Below, one piece after another: positions 26,501 to 35,093 of a stretch of DNA of 64,000 nt. Position 1 is the first letter of the stretch. Each line of letters opens with the position of its first letter. Source of the DNA: Euprymna scolopes (Eukaryota; Mollusca; Cephalopoda; Sepiida; Sepiolidae); assembly GCA_024364805.1 (NCBI GenBank), contig CM044489.1, forward strand, positions 114,977,264 to 115,041,263, read 5' to 3'. The translations under genes were made by a program, and so were the position numbers. The notes beneath the pieces are model-generated. The model searched no databases and had not been told where the DNA came from. It saw nothing but the letters and a program-made list of their open reading frames with translations.

Positions 26501-29500
26501 TCCATGCCAATGGCGATCTTGGGGGGTCAGATTTAGCTGTTAAATTAGAGTATCCGTTAATTATGAACTCATCTAGGGAAGTGGTCGGCCCTATTCCAGT
26601 TTCGCTTAGAAATAATATGTTCGGTTTCGTCTCCTGTAATTGGGTTTCAACCTCTGGAAGGTTGGAACGTAGACCCCTGATGTTGAAGAAGGAGACCTGG
26701 TAGTAGGGGTCTACGTTGGAAGATGGGGTTCTAGGTTTCTTTGGTTTGGTTCTTTAGATCTTCAAATATTTATTGATGGTGTTTGCTTTGGTTGTTTTAT
26801 AGAGGAAAGTTTTGTTTTTTTTTTGCTTATAACTTTGCAGAAAATGATTGAATTTTGCAAAAGGAAAGAAAAAAAACCCAATAAAATCAATGTTTGGTGC
26901 AGTTTAGGCCAAGAAGCCAGTATTTTCAGACAGCCTAATCCGGTAGCATCGGTTTCACATGTTTAAAGGAAGAAGCAAATAGCAAGTCAGACCCACCTCC
27001 TTTGCCACCTGAAATGAATCTGTCAAGAAATCCTTCACTATTTTCATAATGGAACGTTTTCTTTCCCTTTTTTCCTTTCTTCTTTCTATACCATTTAATA
27101 TGTTTGTCTTTTTATTTTGCTTTAAACTTTCCAGCTTGAGACATTTTCTTTCTTTTTTATTTGAATTCATTGATTGAGACACTTTTTTTTTATATGCATA
27201 TTAGTGTGAACACTAGTTAAGCATAATTTCTCGCCTTCCCAATAATTTTGATGAAAAGTGTACACTCCTAGTATAAAGTGGGAAAAGAATTTATATTAAT
27301 ATTAGGTCGGTGTACAAGTTTTTACCGGTTTGTAGAAGAGACATTTTAAACTATTGTATATCTATTTCATGCATGTTGTTAATATATAAACAATATCATG
27401 ATTAATTTAACTTGTTCTTTAAGATTATTAAAGCATCATTCATATTTTTCTGCAATATTTTCACCCATGTTGACCTGAAAACAACCTTTTTTTGTATTCA
27501 ATAGCTCACAATCACACAGCATTACTACCCAAATAATTTGTTTGGGAAACTTGCCCATCCTGTATATACTCCTGACCTAGTTGCTTCAGATTATCACTTA
27601 TTTAAAGGATTACAAAACCATTTAGATAACCTCAGAAAGAGATTGAACACAAGTCAGATTCATATTTCACATCAAAACCTAAAGAATTTTACAAGCAAAG
27701 CATTCACAGATGGAATCAAGCACCAGTCGTTATTGTTACGAATAAAGATTTTCAAGATGAAATTTTAAACTGGCAAAAACTTTTACACCGACCTAATATC
27801 AAAATAATGTCCATTTTGAAATGGTCAGCGCAATTTTTTTAAAGCAAATTCAGAACATTTACTAAATAATTTATTATTATCATTATTATTTTGAGTCCGA
27901 TTGTGAATACAACTTTTGTGTAAATTCAAAGGAATTTAATATATTGATTAAAACTATACAAAAAATACTCACTGAGGGACATCCCAGCCCACCACATCCA
28001 TTCTCGCAGATAGCCATAACCACCTTGACCTGAAGAGAGAAATGAAAATCTATATCAGTTAAAGAAATCACATGGACAAAAGCAAATGTATGCTCACAAA
28101 AAAATGTTGAGAAAATAGTATTTTGTGGAGATGACATTTGTTAACACTACATCATAAATGATGATTATGCTGTTAATATCCACGTCAATGATGACCATGT
28201 GGGTAGCAACCCATGGCCATAAACTTGGCTGCAGCTATTTCACATCACTGATTAAAATTAAATGAAATCCTATAAAAAGAAAACTTTGTATTATTTAGAC
28301 TATTGTTATCATTTTATTTATTTTTTTTATAAAAGTCACTCCAGACAAGGCATAAAACCACTTTATGTAAGGATCTAACATGTTTGCATAATAAAAAAAA
28401 AAAAAAGAAAACAAGAGGTTTTAACTGACAAAATAAAATATATTCATGCAAGATATTAATACATCACCTCTTTTTTTATTTTCACTTCTTTCATAGTCAC
28501 TTTGCTGTTTTGTCTAATGGTTTCTATCGGAATAAGCTTCTTTTCACAAAGAAAGAGGACATAAGGAGATGTTCATTTAGAGTTTTCTTCAAAGTTTTAT
28601 TTGGAGAAAATTAACTCAGGAGAGAGAGAAGGACAAACGTTCCTTTAACTAATTATTTATTTCTTAATTCTAACTTAACTGAAATGAGTTACACACACGG
28701 ACAGAGAACATCAAGGTAACATTTCATTTAGATCATCGAGACATCAAAGTAACATTTTGCACATTGATTTTTGAAGTTTTCTACATTTTTGAGAGTGATT
28801 TGAAAACTATTTTTCTTACACCTCGAAAAACATGAAGTCATTCGTCATATCATTCTGTTTTGTCTGTGACATTTAATCTGCTGGCCCCTGCGCCTCAACT
28901 TTACCTCACTCATCTCTGGGAACAGTTCTGTTTAGCAGATCTGAATTATCTTATACTCAGTGTGACCCTTGTTAACATTTACACTAGCTCACTTAATTGC
29001 CATTGACGTGAGGTTCCTAATATACAACAATAAATTCTGAGGCAAAATAATCAAAATGAAAGCCAAAACATAAGCATGGCAGTGACGAACCCAGTCATCT
29101 ATGCCAGAAATATTTCAAGGGACATGCATCCATGCACAACATGGCACTTCAGGCTAGTGAAAGGTGAACCTTTCAAAAGGCCAATAAGAAAGTTGGGTGA
29201 CAAAATGTCTACCTCTAAACATTCACAAGATGAAAACAGTAATCTGAATAATACAAATAATCAATTATCTCAAAAGTTCTCAAATATAAAAAGTAGTGAT
29301 GAGATGATTACTATATTTTCATCACAATTCCAATATAATTACAGATTCCGATTCATTTTTAATTTATAAGTATTAAAGTTGTTGTTTCCTTAATTTTTGT
29401 ATTCTTGCAATGTATGCATATATTTGGGGGGGGGGGGTATATTATACAATTAGATCTAATTATTTTTTTTCTTTAATCTTTTTCTCACAATTGATTGAAT

Positions 29501-32500
29501 ATCGTGCCATTTTTTTCCTATTTATCTACTTTTGCCATTTTTACTTAAATTCATTATGATCTATAGATTTTAGTTTAATTGGTAGTTTAAAAATCGATAA
29601 ATATTTATCATTTAATCATTAACATCAGCAATGGAAATATGTTTTAAACAAAAACAAAATAAATTAGAAATTAGGTTTGAATTTTGCAGATTTTACGATA
29701 CCCCAAAAGTTTCAATTTTTCCAATTTGTGATTACTATTTGGATTGTTTCAACACTAATAAATAAGAAAAATTTAAACATTGCAGAACTAGATTAATATT
29801 CTGCCTTTCAAGATTTTTTTTAATGGAAATCGCTCCTTACAAGGTATAAAACCACTTGATATCAGGAGCTATAATAATAATAGTACTTCAAGATAAAAAA
29901 AAATAGCCAATGATAAAGGCTAAATGGATAGATTTCAACCAAGAAAACAGCAATTTTCCCCCCTCTGTCAGAAACGTCACTCATGGAATGTAAGAATTAA
30001 AGGACAAAATAAGGGAAGCAAAAGTTACATGAGTGAGAGAGTCCTTAAGGTTAATTTTTAGTAATAATTCAAAAATGGCTGAGATTCCAAAGCAGGAGAT
30101 TTTTATAAATTTTTAAAAATTTATTGCAACAAAAAATGGTTTCTTTGCCTACTTGCAAAAAAAAATAATGTCCACGTTTCAATAAAATGAAAATGTTCAC
30201 TATCAATCACAATCAGGAAAAGTAAAAAATAAAATATACACAACTCGAGACAAAAAAAAAACTTGAATAATTTAGTGTTTCAGTTTATAGAAATAAAATA
30301 TTATTTCCAACGACTGTTAGGAGAAGTAAAAAAATATTCAAAATTTGAGGAAAACAAAAATTGAAGTTTTAGTTTGCAATGAATTAATCTCGAACAAGTC
30401 AACTGCGACACACGTTTTTTTTAAAAAGGGACAGTTGCGTTTTTTTCCCAAACTGAAAGTCTAATTTGCATAAAAGTTGACAGTTATATATAGAATTTAG
30501 GTTAATCCTTTCTTGTCTTCCCAAAGCACTTCATAACATTCTTTTTTTATATTATTTCTTTCTCATTTAAAATTGTACAAAAAAAAATTCAAACTATTAA
30601 CGGTTTATAACAAAAGATCGTTTTTTTTTTTGTTTTTTTTTCAAAGACAAAAATTACTTTTTTTTTTTTTTTGCACAACTAGCAAGGAATAAAAACAACA
30701 TTACCAAAACGTCTGGTTTACATTTTTTTTTTTTTTTTGTAAAGAGACAAGGTTTTACTTACAACTTCATTCAAATTTCTCGCATTTAAAAACTAAGCTT
30801 ACTTGCATTTTTTCTTTTTTTTCTTTTCAATCAAAAGTGCTCACGCAAACTGTTTCAAATAGTCGCTGACAAGTTATTTTGTGTAAAGCTGAATTTTTTT
30901 GTCACCCAAGTGTTTTTTGGGTTTCTTGTGTAAGGTTGAAATCCTTGCTCATCAGTGTTGTGATGTTAGTGTTTGAATAATTGATGAGGAAGATACAGTA
31001 ACAATCAAATAAATATGTATTAACAAAAATACATAAAAAAGGTAACTGAGCAATATCATTACACAATGCTGGACTAGTCATGACAACCATACTCTTCACA
31101 TGTCTGACTTTAGTCCTCGTTATCCAGAAGTGATGCCATGGAATAGTTCATTATTCCAAGTAGAAGGAATAATAGTGCATTATTCCAAGTAGAAGTCCCA
31201 AAAAAAACTAAAACATGGTTGTTTTCAAGTTCAATACTAACAAATATCTGTTGTATATTCATCCTGTGAATTAATCATAGTTCTCAATCCTTTCACATCC
31301 ATCAATCTCGTTTGTCCTCAACTGGGCAAGTGATGAACCATTAAAAACCTGTTTGCATCGACATTCCTTTGATATCAGACAACGGACTGAATGAATTAAT
31401 CAAATAGTTTTTAAAGTGACCAAGTTATATAAATAAAGATTTTTTTAAATGCTGAAGATAATGAACAATGACCTAAGGCAGACATAACTGATCGTTTTAC
31501 AACATAGAAAACACATCAGGAATTCAGTCGAGTGTCTCGGAAACAGAAAGATACATATGACAGATTTTTGCAAAGAAAGTAAACAAACACTGACAACCAT
31601 TGTTGAGATTGAAGTTGAAAGGAATTGAACAATTTCTTTTCAACTTAAATTCACTTCAAAACATCAGAAGCTACTCTGAATTAGGGGCCAGATGTAGTAA
31701 TTGTTAATGGTGTAAATTGGGTAGAATTTGATTATTTATGAGGACGGCTCAACAAGAACTTGTTTACACTGGAGTTAAAGGCTACCATGTTGTATTCAAC
31801 TGGGAAGCAGGCCAGTGGAAGAGTGTTCCATAGGCAGGCAGTTCTGGGAAAGAAGCTTTGTTCATGGAATCTGCGCTTAGATTTAGGCACAGTTAGAGAG
31901 TGGGGGAAATCGTATATAGTGGTTGTAATTAGTCGGGTGTTTTTTGTGAAAGTTTGGCAAGGGGAAACCATAGATTGGAGTTTAGTCAAGCACTTGCCAT
32001 GAAAATAATGATAGATCCGAGACAGGTTCGCAACGTCTCTTCTGCAGGGAAGGTTTCGAAACCAGTTTTGAACTCTATCAAGGCAAGATAGGGAATGCTG
32101 AGCAGCTTCTGCCCAGATGTGTCAACAGTACTCCATTTTAGGATGTATCTGACTCTTATACAGATAGAGGATTGCATCGTCAGTGATATACCTACTGGAG
32201 CGATAGAGTAATCCAACCATTTTTCCAGCGATCTTAGCAATATATTTGATGTATGTGTTCCATTTCAGATCAGGAGTGAAGGTCAGTCTCAAGAGCTTGT
32301 CAAGACATGGTGGTTACCCAAGACGAGAGCCATTCAATTGAGGTGGGCAGGTACTTTAAATCATTAACTAAGGAAGAGTTTAGATCAAGGTTGATCACAC
32401 AGAAGAGATACTGTGAGCCTCTCTCTACTGTATGGTTAGGTTAATGGTAAGTGCTTGACTGAGATCGAATGTCTGGTCTCTCTCTGTGAAATATTCACAG

Positions 32501-33487
32501 TAAAAGCTTGCCTAGCAACAACCATAGCAATGAACCCCCCCCCTTTTCTCTTTCTCTGTACCAAAAATCAAACAAAACTTCCATGAATAGAGTTTCTTTC
32601 CTAGAACATCCCATAGAAAAAAAATCTGTGAGCATTTCGATTCATGTACATCATTGCTCAACTTCCTTTTATTATTTTTTTTGTTTCAATTATTTCTTCA
32701 TTGTTTTTCAACCAACTTTTGAAACTTTCCTAAATAAAATAAAAACTTTTTTTAGCAGATGGTAAAAATTCTTTTACTTACAATTTTCAAAGTTTTCCAA
32801 TTTATGCAAACTTGTATTTATTCATTTTTATTTTGTTAGTTATTTCCTCTAAAGAGAAAAGCATAAACTTCATGAAATAATGAATTTTTTTATATTCCTT
32901 GTTTGAACTTTTGTTGAACTAATAAATAATGTAATTTTCATATTTCATTGTTTCAATTTGTTTAATATTAATGCACTATCTATAATATCAAAGATCCTTT
33001 TATTACAAGAAGATCTAACATAAAATATTTATATTGTTCAATATAGAGGGAATAGAAGATATATAAGATGAGTTTAGATTTATTAGCAGGTAATAAGTTT
33101 GGTATATATTAATCCAATACTGAAATGGTATGAATATAAAGTAATGTTTAAGTCTCCTGTGATATAATACTTTACTTACCTGCTCGAGTACTGGAATGTT
33201 TGGCCAATTTGAGCAGACCAAGTTTCTTAAAGATGAAGCTGGTTCCAATGAAGATGCTTGAGGAGATGGCAAGGGTCAAACCAATGTAAAAATCTTTGAG
33301 GTCTGGGGTATCAGTTGGCATGGCAGTAGTATTTACTGTTGTTGTTGCTGCTTCAGCAGTTGTTGGTGTTGTTGATGATGATAATGATGAGTTCCACTGA
33401 GTAAAACTCAGGGTCACATTGGCTACAGAGGAATCATTATAAGAAGAATTGGCTGACAAAGAGCTAAACACTGATTCTGTTGATAGC
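13310..33487 (-). CDS. NIPA/NIPAL-type magnesium transporter (five exons; 5' end not seen)
   Basis: This is a host gene of the NIPA/NIPA-like family, multi-pass membrane proteins of the drug/metabolite-transporter fold that carry Mg2+ across plasma or endosomal membranes. Exons are 33180-33487, 27973-28029, 22591-22681, 18963-19123 and 13310-13917, joined by GT-AG introns with matching phases. Joined, they give about 407 residues, close to the roughly 410 of vertebrate NIPAL1. Conserved family blocks appear in order: [77 protein letters not shown] and [13 protein letters not shown]. The N-terminus is Ser/Thr-rich with several N-x-S/T sites, more like NIPAL1/NIPAL4 than NIPA2. The first visible exon starts at an acceptor, so a further 5' exon probably lies upstream. 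Introns are full of transposable elements but no exon is hit. Confidence 0.93.
13980..14300. repeat. palindromic repeat family P, copy 2 (eroded)
   Basis: Left arm has aatttgtattagagttatttggac...acaatgtttcggatgatgtaacc; the right side has gtagaaggtctgagattaca. These match the arms of 19168-19695 and 4732-5155. Confidence 0.55.
14538..15174. other. assembly gap
   Basis: Run of N. It lies in the last NIPA intron, directly left of the Helitron chain. Confidence 0.99.
15175..15604 (-). mobile_element. Helitron-type element H2 (cut by gap)
   Basis: Shares its body with H1 and H4 (aatagcaattgtctgatataagga, cacattgatcaaa) and ends at the usual ttttatatatat edge, directly abutting the CTAG end of H3. 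The 3' end is lost in the gap. Confidence 0.6.
15605..16142 (-). mobile_element. Helitron-type element H3, both ends intact
   Basis: On the minus strand it begins A|TCTATAAATATAAAAGCGAAAATG at 16142 and ends CCTGGGCAACGCCGGGTACCCCTCG then CTAG at 15605, followed by T. The GC-rich hairpin about ten bases before CTAG is the classic Helitron 3' signature. About 538 bp, no protein, and a tRNA-like module at about 15690-15790. Confidence 0.8.
15690..15790 (-). repeat. tRNA-like module inside Helitron H3
   Basis: Minus strand GTGGGGCAATCGTTAACG (A-box-like) and GATTCGGGCTCGATCC (B-box-like) with a T-rich spacer; same position as in H1 and H4. Confidence 0.5.
16145..16885 (-). mobile_element. Helitron-type element H4, both ends intact
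   Basis: Minus strand start TCTATATATATAAAAGCGC at 16885 and 3' end with the CCTGGGCAACGCCGGG hairpin, then CTAA at 16145 followed by T. About 741 bp. It abuts H3 with only a two-base junction and carries the tRNA-like module at 16255-16360 and the gataaggaaaatatttccacattgatcaaa body shared with H1. Confidence 0.8.
16255..16360 (-). repeat. tRNA-like module inside Helitron H4
   Basis: Minus strand GGTGGGTCAATGGTTAAAGG followed by GGGTTCGGGTTCGATCC. Best preserved of the three copies. No complete cloverleaf can be drawn by eye. Confidence 0.5.
16886..17040 (-). mobile_element. Helitron-type element H5 (3' portion only)
   Basis: Begins with ctagcgggggg, ggtacccggcgttgcccgag, i.e. the inverse of a Helitron 3' hairpin and CTAG, directly abutting the 5' end of H4. 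A second gcggggggtacccggggg near 17010 suggests a partial repeat. The 5' end is missing. Confidence 0.6.
17100..17860 (+). repeat. dispersed repeat family R5, two copies
   Basis: Blocks at about 17130-17270 and 17550-17860 share tgatac.gctaaattttgcttg, gacaac.acatttaatattt and attggataattt.cttttg, with gagcatttttctttacaagaa at the end. A third copy at 20080-20310 shares aaccaatcag.t.ccagaact. Origin unknown. Confidence 0.55.
18335..18446 (-). repeat. 5S rRNA-like repeat (5S-derived SINE or pseudogene), copy 1
   Basis: Read on the minus strand, GTTAAGCAACGTTG, CCTGGTCATTACT and AAATGGGTGACC line up with the 5S rRNA internal promoter (GCTAAGCAGGGTCG, CCTGGTTAGTACT, GGATGGGAGACC), preceded by CAGATCACCAAA in place of CTGATCTCGGAA. 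Many substitutions, so not a functional 5S gene. Flanking DNA is unlike that of the copy at 22408, apart from short stretches. Confidence 0.75.
18519..18929 (+). mobile_element. Helitron-type element H7, both ends intact
   Basis: Starts A|TCTATAAAAGTGAACATGTC and ends acccgggcaacgccgggcacccatgCTAA|T, with a perfect CCCGG/CCGGG stem before the CTAA end. About 411 bp and non-coding. It lies about 33 bp past the splice donor of the NIPA exon at 18963, on the opposite strand to the gene. Confidence 0.82.
18963..19123 (-). CDS. NIPA-like exon: helix 4 and [12 protein letters not shown] loop
   Basis: Acceptor tttgtcag and donor CCAG|GTAAGA bound a 161-bp exon. It reads [19 protein letters not shown] then [20 protein letters not shown], ending in a Glu/Lys-rich loop ([11 protein letters not shown]). 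This matches the family block SSYFLNEKLNLLGKLGC..ILGSTVMVIHAPKEEE. The 3' terminus of a Helitron lies only about 33 bp beyond the donor. Confidence 0.95.
19168..19695. repeat. palindromic repeat family P, copy 3 (best copy)
   Basis: Left end aatttgtattattctgactactattctc...cataacatttcggtctaattc; right end is the inverse (gatcaaaatgttgcaaaaata, ctcaagatgagaacagtagtcc). The arms are about 110 bp with a unique centre of about 300 bp. Located in a NIPA intron. Confidence 0.7.
19696..21545. other. intronic DNA, mostly unassigned
   Basis: Holds the third R5 copy (20080-20310). A stretch around 20376-20640 has more even base composition and may be a decayed element, but I cannot name it. No exon of the NIPA gene falls here. 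Confidence 0.45.
21546..22141. repeat. fold-back MITE, 'ttctggacaagaacc' family, copy 4, split by a LINE tail
   Basis: Left half has attccaaaaatcataaattgatcaag and the right half its inverse (cttgattaattaatataatttttggaat), ending gaaaattctggacaagaacc. A LINE-A tail (21785-21967) sits in the middle with a target-site duplication. A stray end-like piece (gaattctagacaagaacc) follows at 22240-22260. Confidence 0.65.
21785..21967 (+). mobile_element. LINE-A 3' tail insertion with target-site duplication
   Basis: 5'-truncated copy: tcttgatgagctgttc...ccgaatttcc...gtggcctctgggccttgataagtgg...ctatgt followed by roughly 40 A. It is flanked by aaatggcagat at 21774-21784 and 21968-21978, an 11-base duplication (the A bases are ambiguous with the tail). 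This is the signature of target-primed reverse transcription. Confidence 0.88.
22408..22520 (-). repeat. 5S rRNA-like repeat, copy 2
   Basis: Minus strand GTTAAGCAATGTTGAGC, GGTCAGTACT and AAATGGGTGACC again match the 5S rRNA A-box to C-box region. It ends about 70 bp before the donor of the NIPA exon at 22591. Divergent, presumed non-functional. Confidence 0.7.
22591..22681 (-). CDS. NIPA-like exon: helices 2-3 ([18 protein letters not shown])
   Basis: Acceptor ttttcag and donor TCAG|GTAAGT bound a 91-bp exon encoding [19 protein letters not shown] followed by [11 protein letters not shown]. This is the most conserved stretch in NIPA proteins, corresponding to [18 protein letters not shown] in vertebrates. 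The family's usual SMGAGE is MTLGE here. It ends in phase 2 (AG|T, a split serine). Confidence 0.95.
22682..23518. other. intronic spacer
   Basis: No repeat or RNA boundary recognised. Confidence 0.45.
23519..23562. repeat. (AT)n microsatellite
   Basis: About 21 uninterrupted AT units. Confidence 0.95.
23735..26720 (-). mobile_element. LINE-A, longest copy (Jockey/CR1-like non-LTR retrotransposon)
   Basis: Minus-strand element with endonuclease, reverse transcriptase, 3' UTR and poly(A). From 26700 leftward the frame-broken 5' part encodes an endonuclease start ([24 protein letters not shown]). A long open frame of 809 codons follows (23999-26428). After it a shifted frame carries the conserved C-terminus ([12 protein letters not shown]...[19 protein letters not shown]). 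The 3' UTR ends TGAGTGGCTTCCGG.TCTTGATAAGTGGTGACC and an A-rich tail at 23735-23750. It lies in a NIPA intron in the same orientation as the gene. It is broken at the 5' endonuclease and near residue 785, but the RT core is intact. Confidence 0.9.
23999..26428 (-). CDS. LINE-A endonuclease-reverse transcriptase open frame
   Basis: Endonuclease at residues 1-135: the motif usually GDFN is GGFN at 51-54, so a catalytic aspartate is lost; SDHS at 126-129 is kept. RT at about 360-620: [18 protein letters not shown] (424-430), [22 protein letters not shown] (551-560) and the catalytic YADD at 582-585. Then a thumb/C-terminal region with [13 protein letters not shown] and [22 protein letters not shown]. 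The frame stays open upstream of the first ATG to about residue -40, so that ATG is not the true start. The last 25 residues are off-frame relative to sister copies, indicating one frameshift near 24075. Closest in style to Jockey/CR1-group elements; exact clade unproven. Confidence 0.88.
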   Translation of the reverse strand: MCFQVALANTTAFIFALYRPHSSGVTIFKSISEKIDHILSAHPSANIHICGGFNVHNVEWLTHSNKTDDEGRFCHDFAIAYDLTQIVREPTRVPDTPGQYASLLDLFLSTSPELCSCSVHSPLGSSDHSVVSVKIKTKCNKSPDVPLHRTVYRYSMADWDSFRTFISDLPLHSMFKKEVSSIVSDLTEWLILGIDQFIPSKKFQQKPNSQPWFSPECAAAIAHRNHFFHSYQRNRCTETKAAFSTASNHCKRVIKNARELYAQSVKPKVADQRLGSCQFWQITNRILNRSVRSIPTIINGPEVISSASDKPKLFAKNFAANSTLCDEGHQLPIFPPITQNMLGNIQISVHEVAKLIKNLDSSKATGPDGIPIIVLKKLQPELAPILTKLFKRCLKEKCFPTPWKTSSVCPVFKNSGDKSSPSQYRPISLLCVMSKLLESILNREIVNHLSRNNLLSDTQYGFRSARSTADVLTVISHRISESLDKGFLSRAIALDISKAFDKVWHKGLLHKISSYGITGNVFSIIKSFLSDRLIRVVVDEQKSEACSINAGVPQGSILGPTLFLIYINDLPKHILKSFVDIYADDTTIYGNTSKAVNDKALSDSLSSDLERVVQWGKTWLVTFNASKTKLLSLHHQHSDPHLVSIVMDGSRLGEAPCFDKLLGLTFTPDLKWNMYIKSVAKVAGKMVGSFYRSRRYLTTDAILYLYKSQVRPRMEYCCHIWAGAAKNSLSCLDRVQNRLCDLVGDALFSTLQPLSHRRDVASLSLFYHYFHGRCSSELQSLVPPLPILHEKHPSSRIHSEKFPPFFICA
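26750..26960 (+). repeat. repeat family R2 fragment ('ttcaaatatttatt...tttggtgca')
   Basis: ttcaaatatttattgatgg, tttgctttggttgttttatagaggaaa, ttttgcaaaaggaaa and gtttggtgcagt match 62980-63110 and, inverted, 52140-52290. A dispersed repeat with AACCAAA-type ends. Confidence 0.6.
27302..27796 (+). mobile_element. mariner deletion derivative with intact inverted ends
   Basis: Ends TTAGGTCGGTGTACAAGTTT and its inverse (AAACTTTTACACCGACCTAA), flanked by TA on both sides, the mariner target. The 495-bp body keeps only the C-terminus of the transposase, about 27540-27760 ([24 protein letters not shown]), which includes the last catalytic aspartate in PDL..SDYH. The N-terminal two thirds are missing, so it is non-autonomous. 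It lies in the NIPA intron between the exons at 22591 and 27973. Confidence 0.9.
27973..28029 (-). CDS. NIPA-like 57-bp microexon
   Basis: A short exon with a cttcag acceptor and a CA|GTGAGT donor. Two bases complete the glycine split across the intron, then it reads [18 protein letters not shown], matching the invariant RAGQGGH.YLKEWLWWAG.. segment at the start of the second helix of the family. It ends in phase 1 and continues in frame into the exon at 22591-22681. A mariner deletion derivative ends about 175 bp downstream in gene orientation. Confidence 0.93.
28310..28372 (-). mobile_element. LINE-B 3' tail
   Basis: Minus strand AAGTGGTTTTATGCCTTGTC then TGGAGTGACTTTTATAAAAA matches the 3' end of the LINE-B piece at 45640-46010 (AAAGTGGCAATGTGCC, TTGTTTGGAGTGAAAATG) and of 29812-29875. 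Only the tail is left. Confidence 0.55.
28480..29020 (+). repeat. dispersed repeat family R6, copy 1
   Basis: About 540 bp matching, in inverse orientation, 58440-58930: gaaatgagtta.ac.cacggacagag, cgcctcaactttacctcactc, gggaacagttctgttt.gcag and ttacactagct.ac.taattgc. Identity is low (roughly two thirds). No coding sequence; it could be an old non-coding element or an LTR relic. Confidence 0.55.
29180..29290. repeat. palindromic repeat family P, half copy
   Basis: caagatgaaaacagtaatctgaataatacaaataatcaattatctcaaaagttc matches the right arm of the family. Confidence 0.5.
29812..29875 (-). mobile_element. LINE-B 3' tail
   Basis: Minus strand TCAAGTGGTTTTATACCTTG and AAGGAGCGATTTCCATTAAAA match the LINE-B tail at 28310-28372. 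Confidence 0.5.
29876..31683. other. intronic DNA, unassigned
   Basis: AT-rich with many poly(T) runs. At 31149-31199 cattattccaagtagaag is duplicated 32 bp apart. No gene or named element. Confidence 0.5.
31684..32336 (-). mobile_element. LINE-A fragment, C-terminal RT region to 3' UTR
   Basis: Minus strand keeps the thumb and C-terminal regions ([35 protein letters not shown]) at about 75-80% identity to the long copy. It stops at the MDGSRLG region (attcaattgag) and lacks the poly(A) tail. Multiple frameshifts. Confidence 0.8.
32395..32640 (+). mobile_element. LINE-A fragment, opposite orientation
   Basis: acagaagagatactgtgagcc..., caaaacttccatgaatagag and tttctttcctagaacatccc match the 3' coding part of LINE-A on the plus strand, so it lies head-to-head with the minus-strand fragment ending at 32336. 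Confidence 0.65.
33180..33487 (-). CDS. NIPA-like exon 1 of those seen: N-terminal domain and first membrane helix
   Basis: The minus strand has a tttctttcag-type acceptor just before 33487 and a CAG|GTAAGT donor after 33180. The exon enters after one leading base and ends in phase 1. It encodes a Ser/Thr-rich head with sequons (NSS, NDS, NVT, NSS), probably outside the cell and glycosylated, then the first NIPA helix with the SSSIFIG signature and the start of the conserved loop (SSTRAG). No ATG precedes the Ser/Thr region in frame, so initiation is either in an upstream exon, as in NIPAL1, or at the in-frame ATG at 33321 ([14 protein letters not shown]), which would give a NIPA2-like short N-terminus. 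The first is preferred because the frame stays open to the acceptor. Confidence 0.9.
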
Positions 33488-34501
33488 TGAAAGAAACGAA
33501 ATTAAAGAAATTTGCCATATATTTATTATATAAGAAAATTTGATAATGAAAATAAAAACTGAATAAATTACAATATTTATTAATCCATCAAACAAGAAAT
33601 TATAATAAAGGAAAATCCTTACCCATGGATTTTCGAAGATAGACTCTTATCATCAGAGGATAAATATTTTTTTTTTAAATCTCACTGATTAACGTACATT
33701 TGAAAAAATATATTAAAAAACAAAATAACTTTTTGTGAATTGACAAAAGGTATTTTCAATAGAATTAAAAAGTAAAGTATAAAATCATATAATAAATTAA
33801 TTAATAATTTAATCAATTAATGAAGTTGTACTCTGTAAAGAAGAATCTGAAATTCAAACTTTGAATGGATTATATTGAAATCCAAAAAGGTGGCTGAATT
33901 TGAAAATAATTTTCTATATACACATACACATTTATGGCAAGTAAACTACACAAACGTTTGTTAAATTCTTGGGTGGAATCACCAGGCTTACTGCATCGAT
34001 TTACATTTTAGGATTGTTTTATAGATAATTGGTGCTTACTCTAGCTTCTAACCAATCAGAGTTCTTGATTTTATTACTCTCTCCCTACCTATTAATTTCC
34101 TTCAGCCAATGAACATTACTCCTTTTGTTTAAAAAACATTTATGCATTCTTTATTTTTAAGTAGGTCAAACAAACAAACTGTGACCTCACAATGGCCCAG
34201 GAAAACTAAATGTCATAGCAAAAAAGATCAACTTTTGTTAGTTTGCCTCACTTAAAACTGAGGAGTATCTAAATGTCTTTGAAACAAAGGGAATATTTAT
34301 CGAACAATGTAATGTAAAATATAGTGATTTATATTTTAAAAGTAAAAAAAAAAAATTATTGTTTTATCAAAAAGTAAATCTTTAACAAAGCAGAACTTAT
34401 CAAGATAAGAAAAGCTCAACACTATGAAGGGTAAACAATATAAATACCATTGAGAAGGGATGTATTTATTTATATAGATAATATTAATATTTTGTTTTTA
34501 A
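33488..34501. other. upstream intron or 5' flank of the NIPA-like gene
   Basis: No exon, promoter element or repeat boundary recognised. Confidence 0.4.
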
Positions 34502-35093
34502 AAATTACTGTTATGATTGGTTGGTGATTAATTCTAATGTAGAAATTGTAAAAAAGAGATGCCTTTCTATTCAATGATCCTTTGAGGGTCTGGCTTCTAT
34601 TTTGAGAAACTATAAAATTGACATAGATTGTCAAAAAGTTTTATTTATACAAACGTAACATAGCTTTATAGTTGAAGCTTTAAAAAGCATTGAGGAGAGC
34701 AGTGACTGCTGGTCGATATGAGCTGGACACAGGCAATGGTTTGGTTCTCTGAGGTCTGACAATCAATTGGATCTGTGTGTCTCTTCAAGCAACATAGACC
34801 TTTAGGGTGCTTAGTTAAAGAATTATCTTCATTGGACTTGTGCTTTTATTTGGTCAGACAAGTCTTTCAGCTGCAAGACTGTTGTTCAGAAAATGAGTAC
34901 CATTTGTAACTTCAAAAGAAAAAAAATCTCTTAATTTCTTTTTAAACTGGAATTTTGGTTTTATTTAGAGGGACCAGCACGGACTGAATCAAACAACACT
35001 TTGATCTTGCACAATGAATCAGACGATCACAGCCTGTGCAGTGGGTGCACACATATCTACATTAGAATTAATCACCAACCAATCATAACAGTA

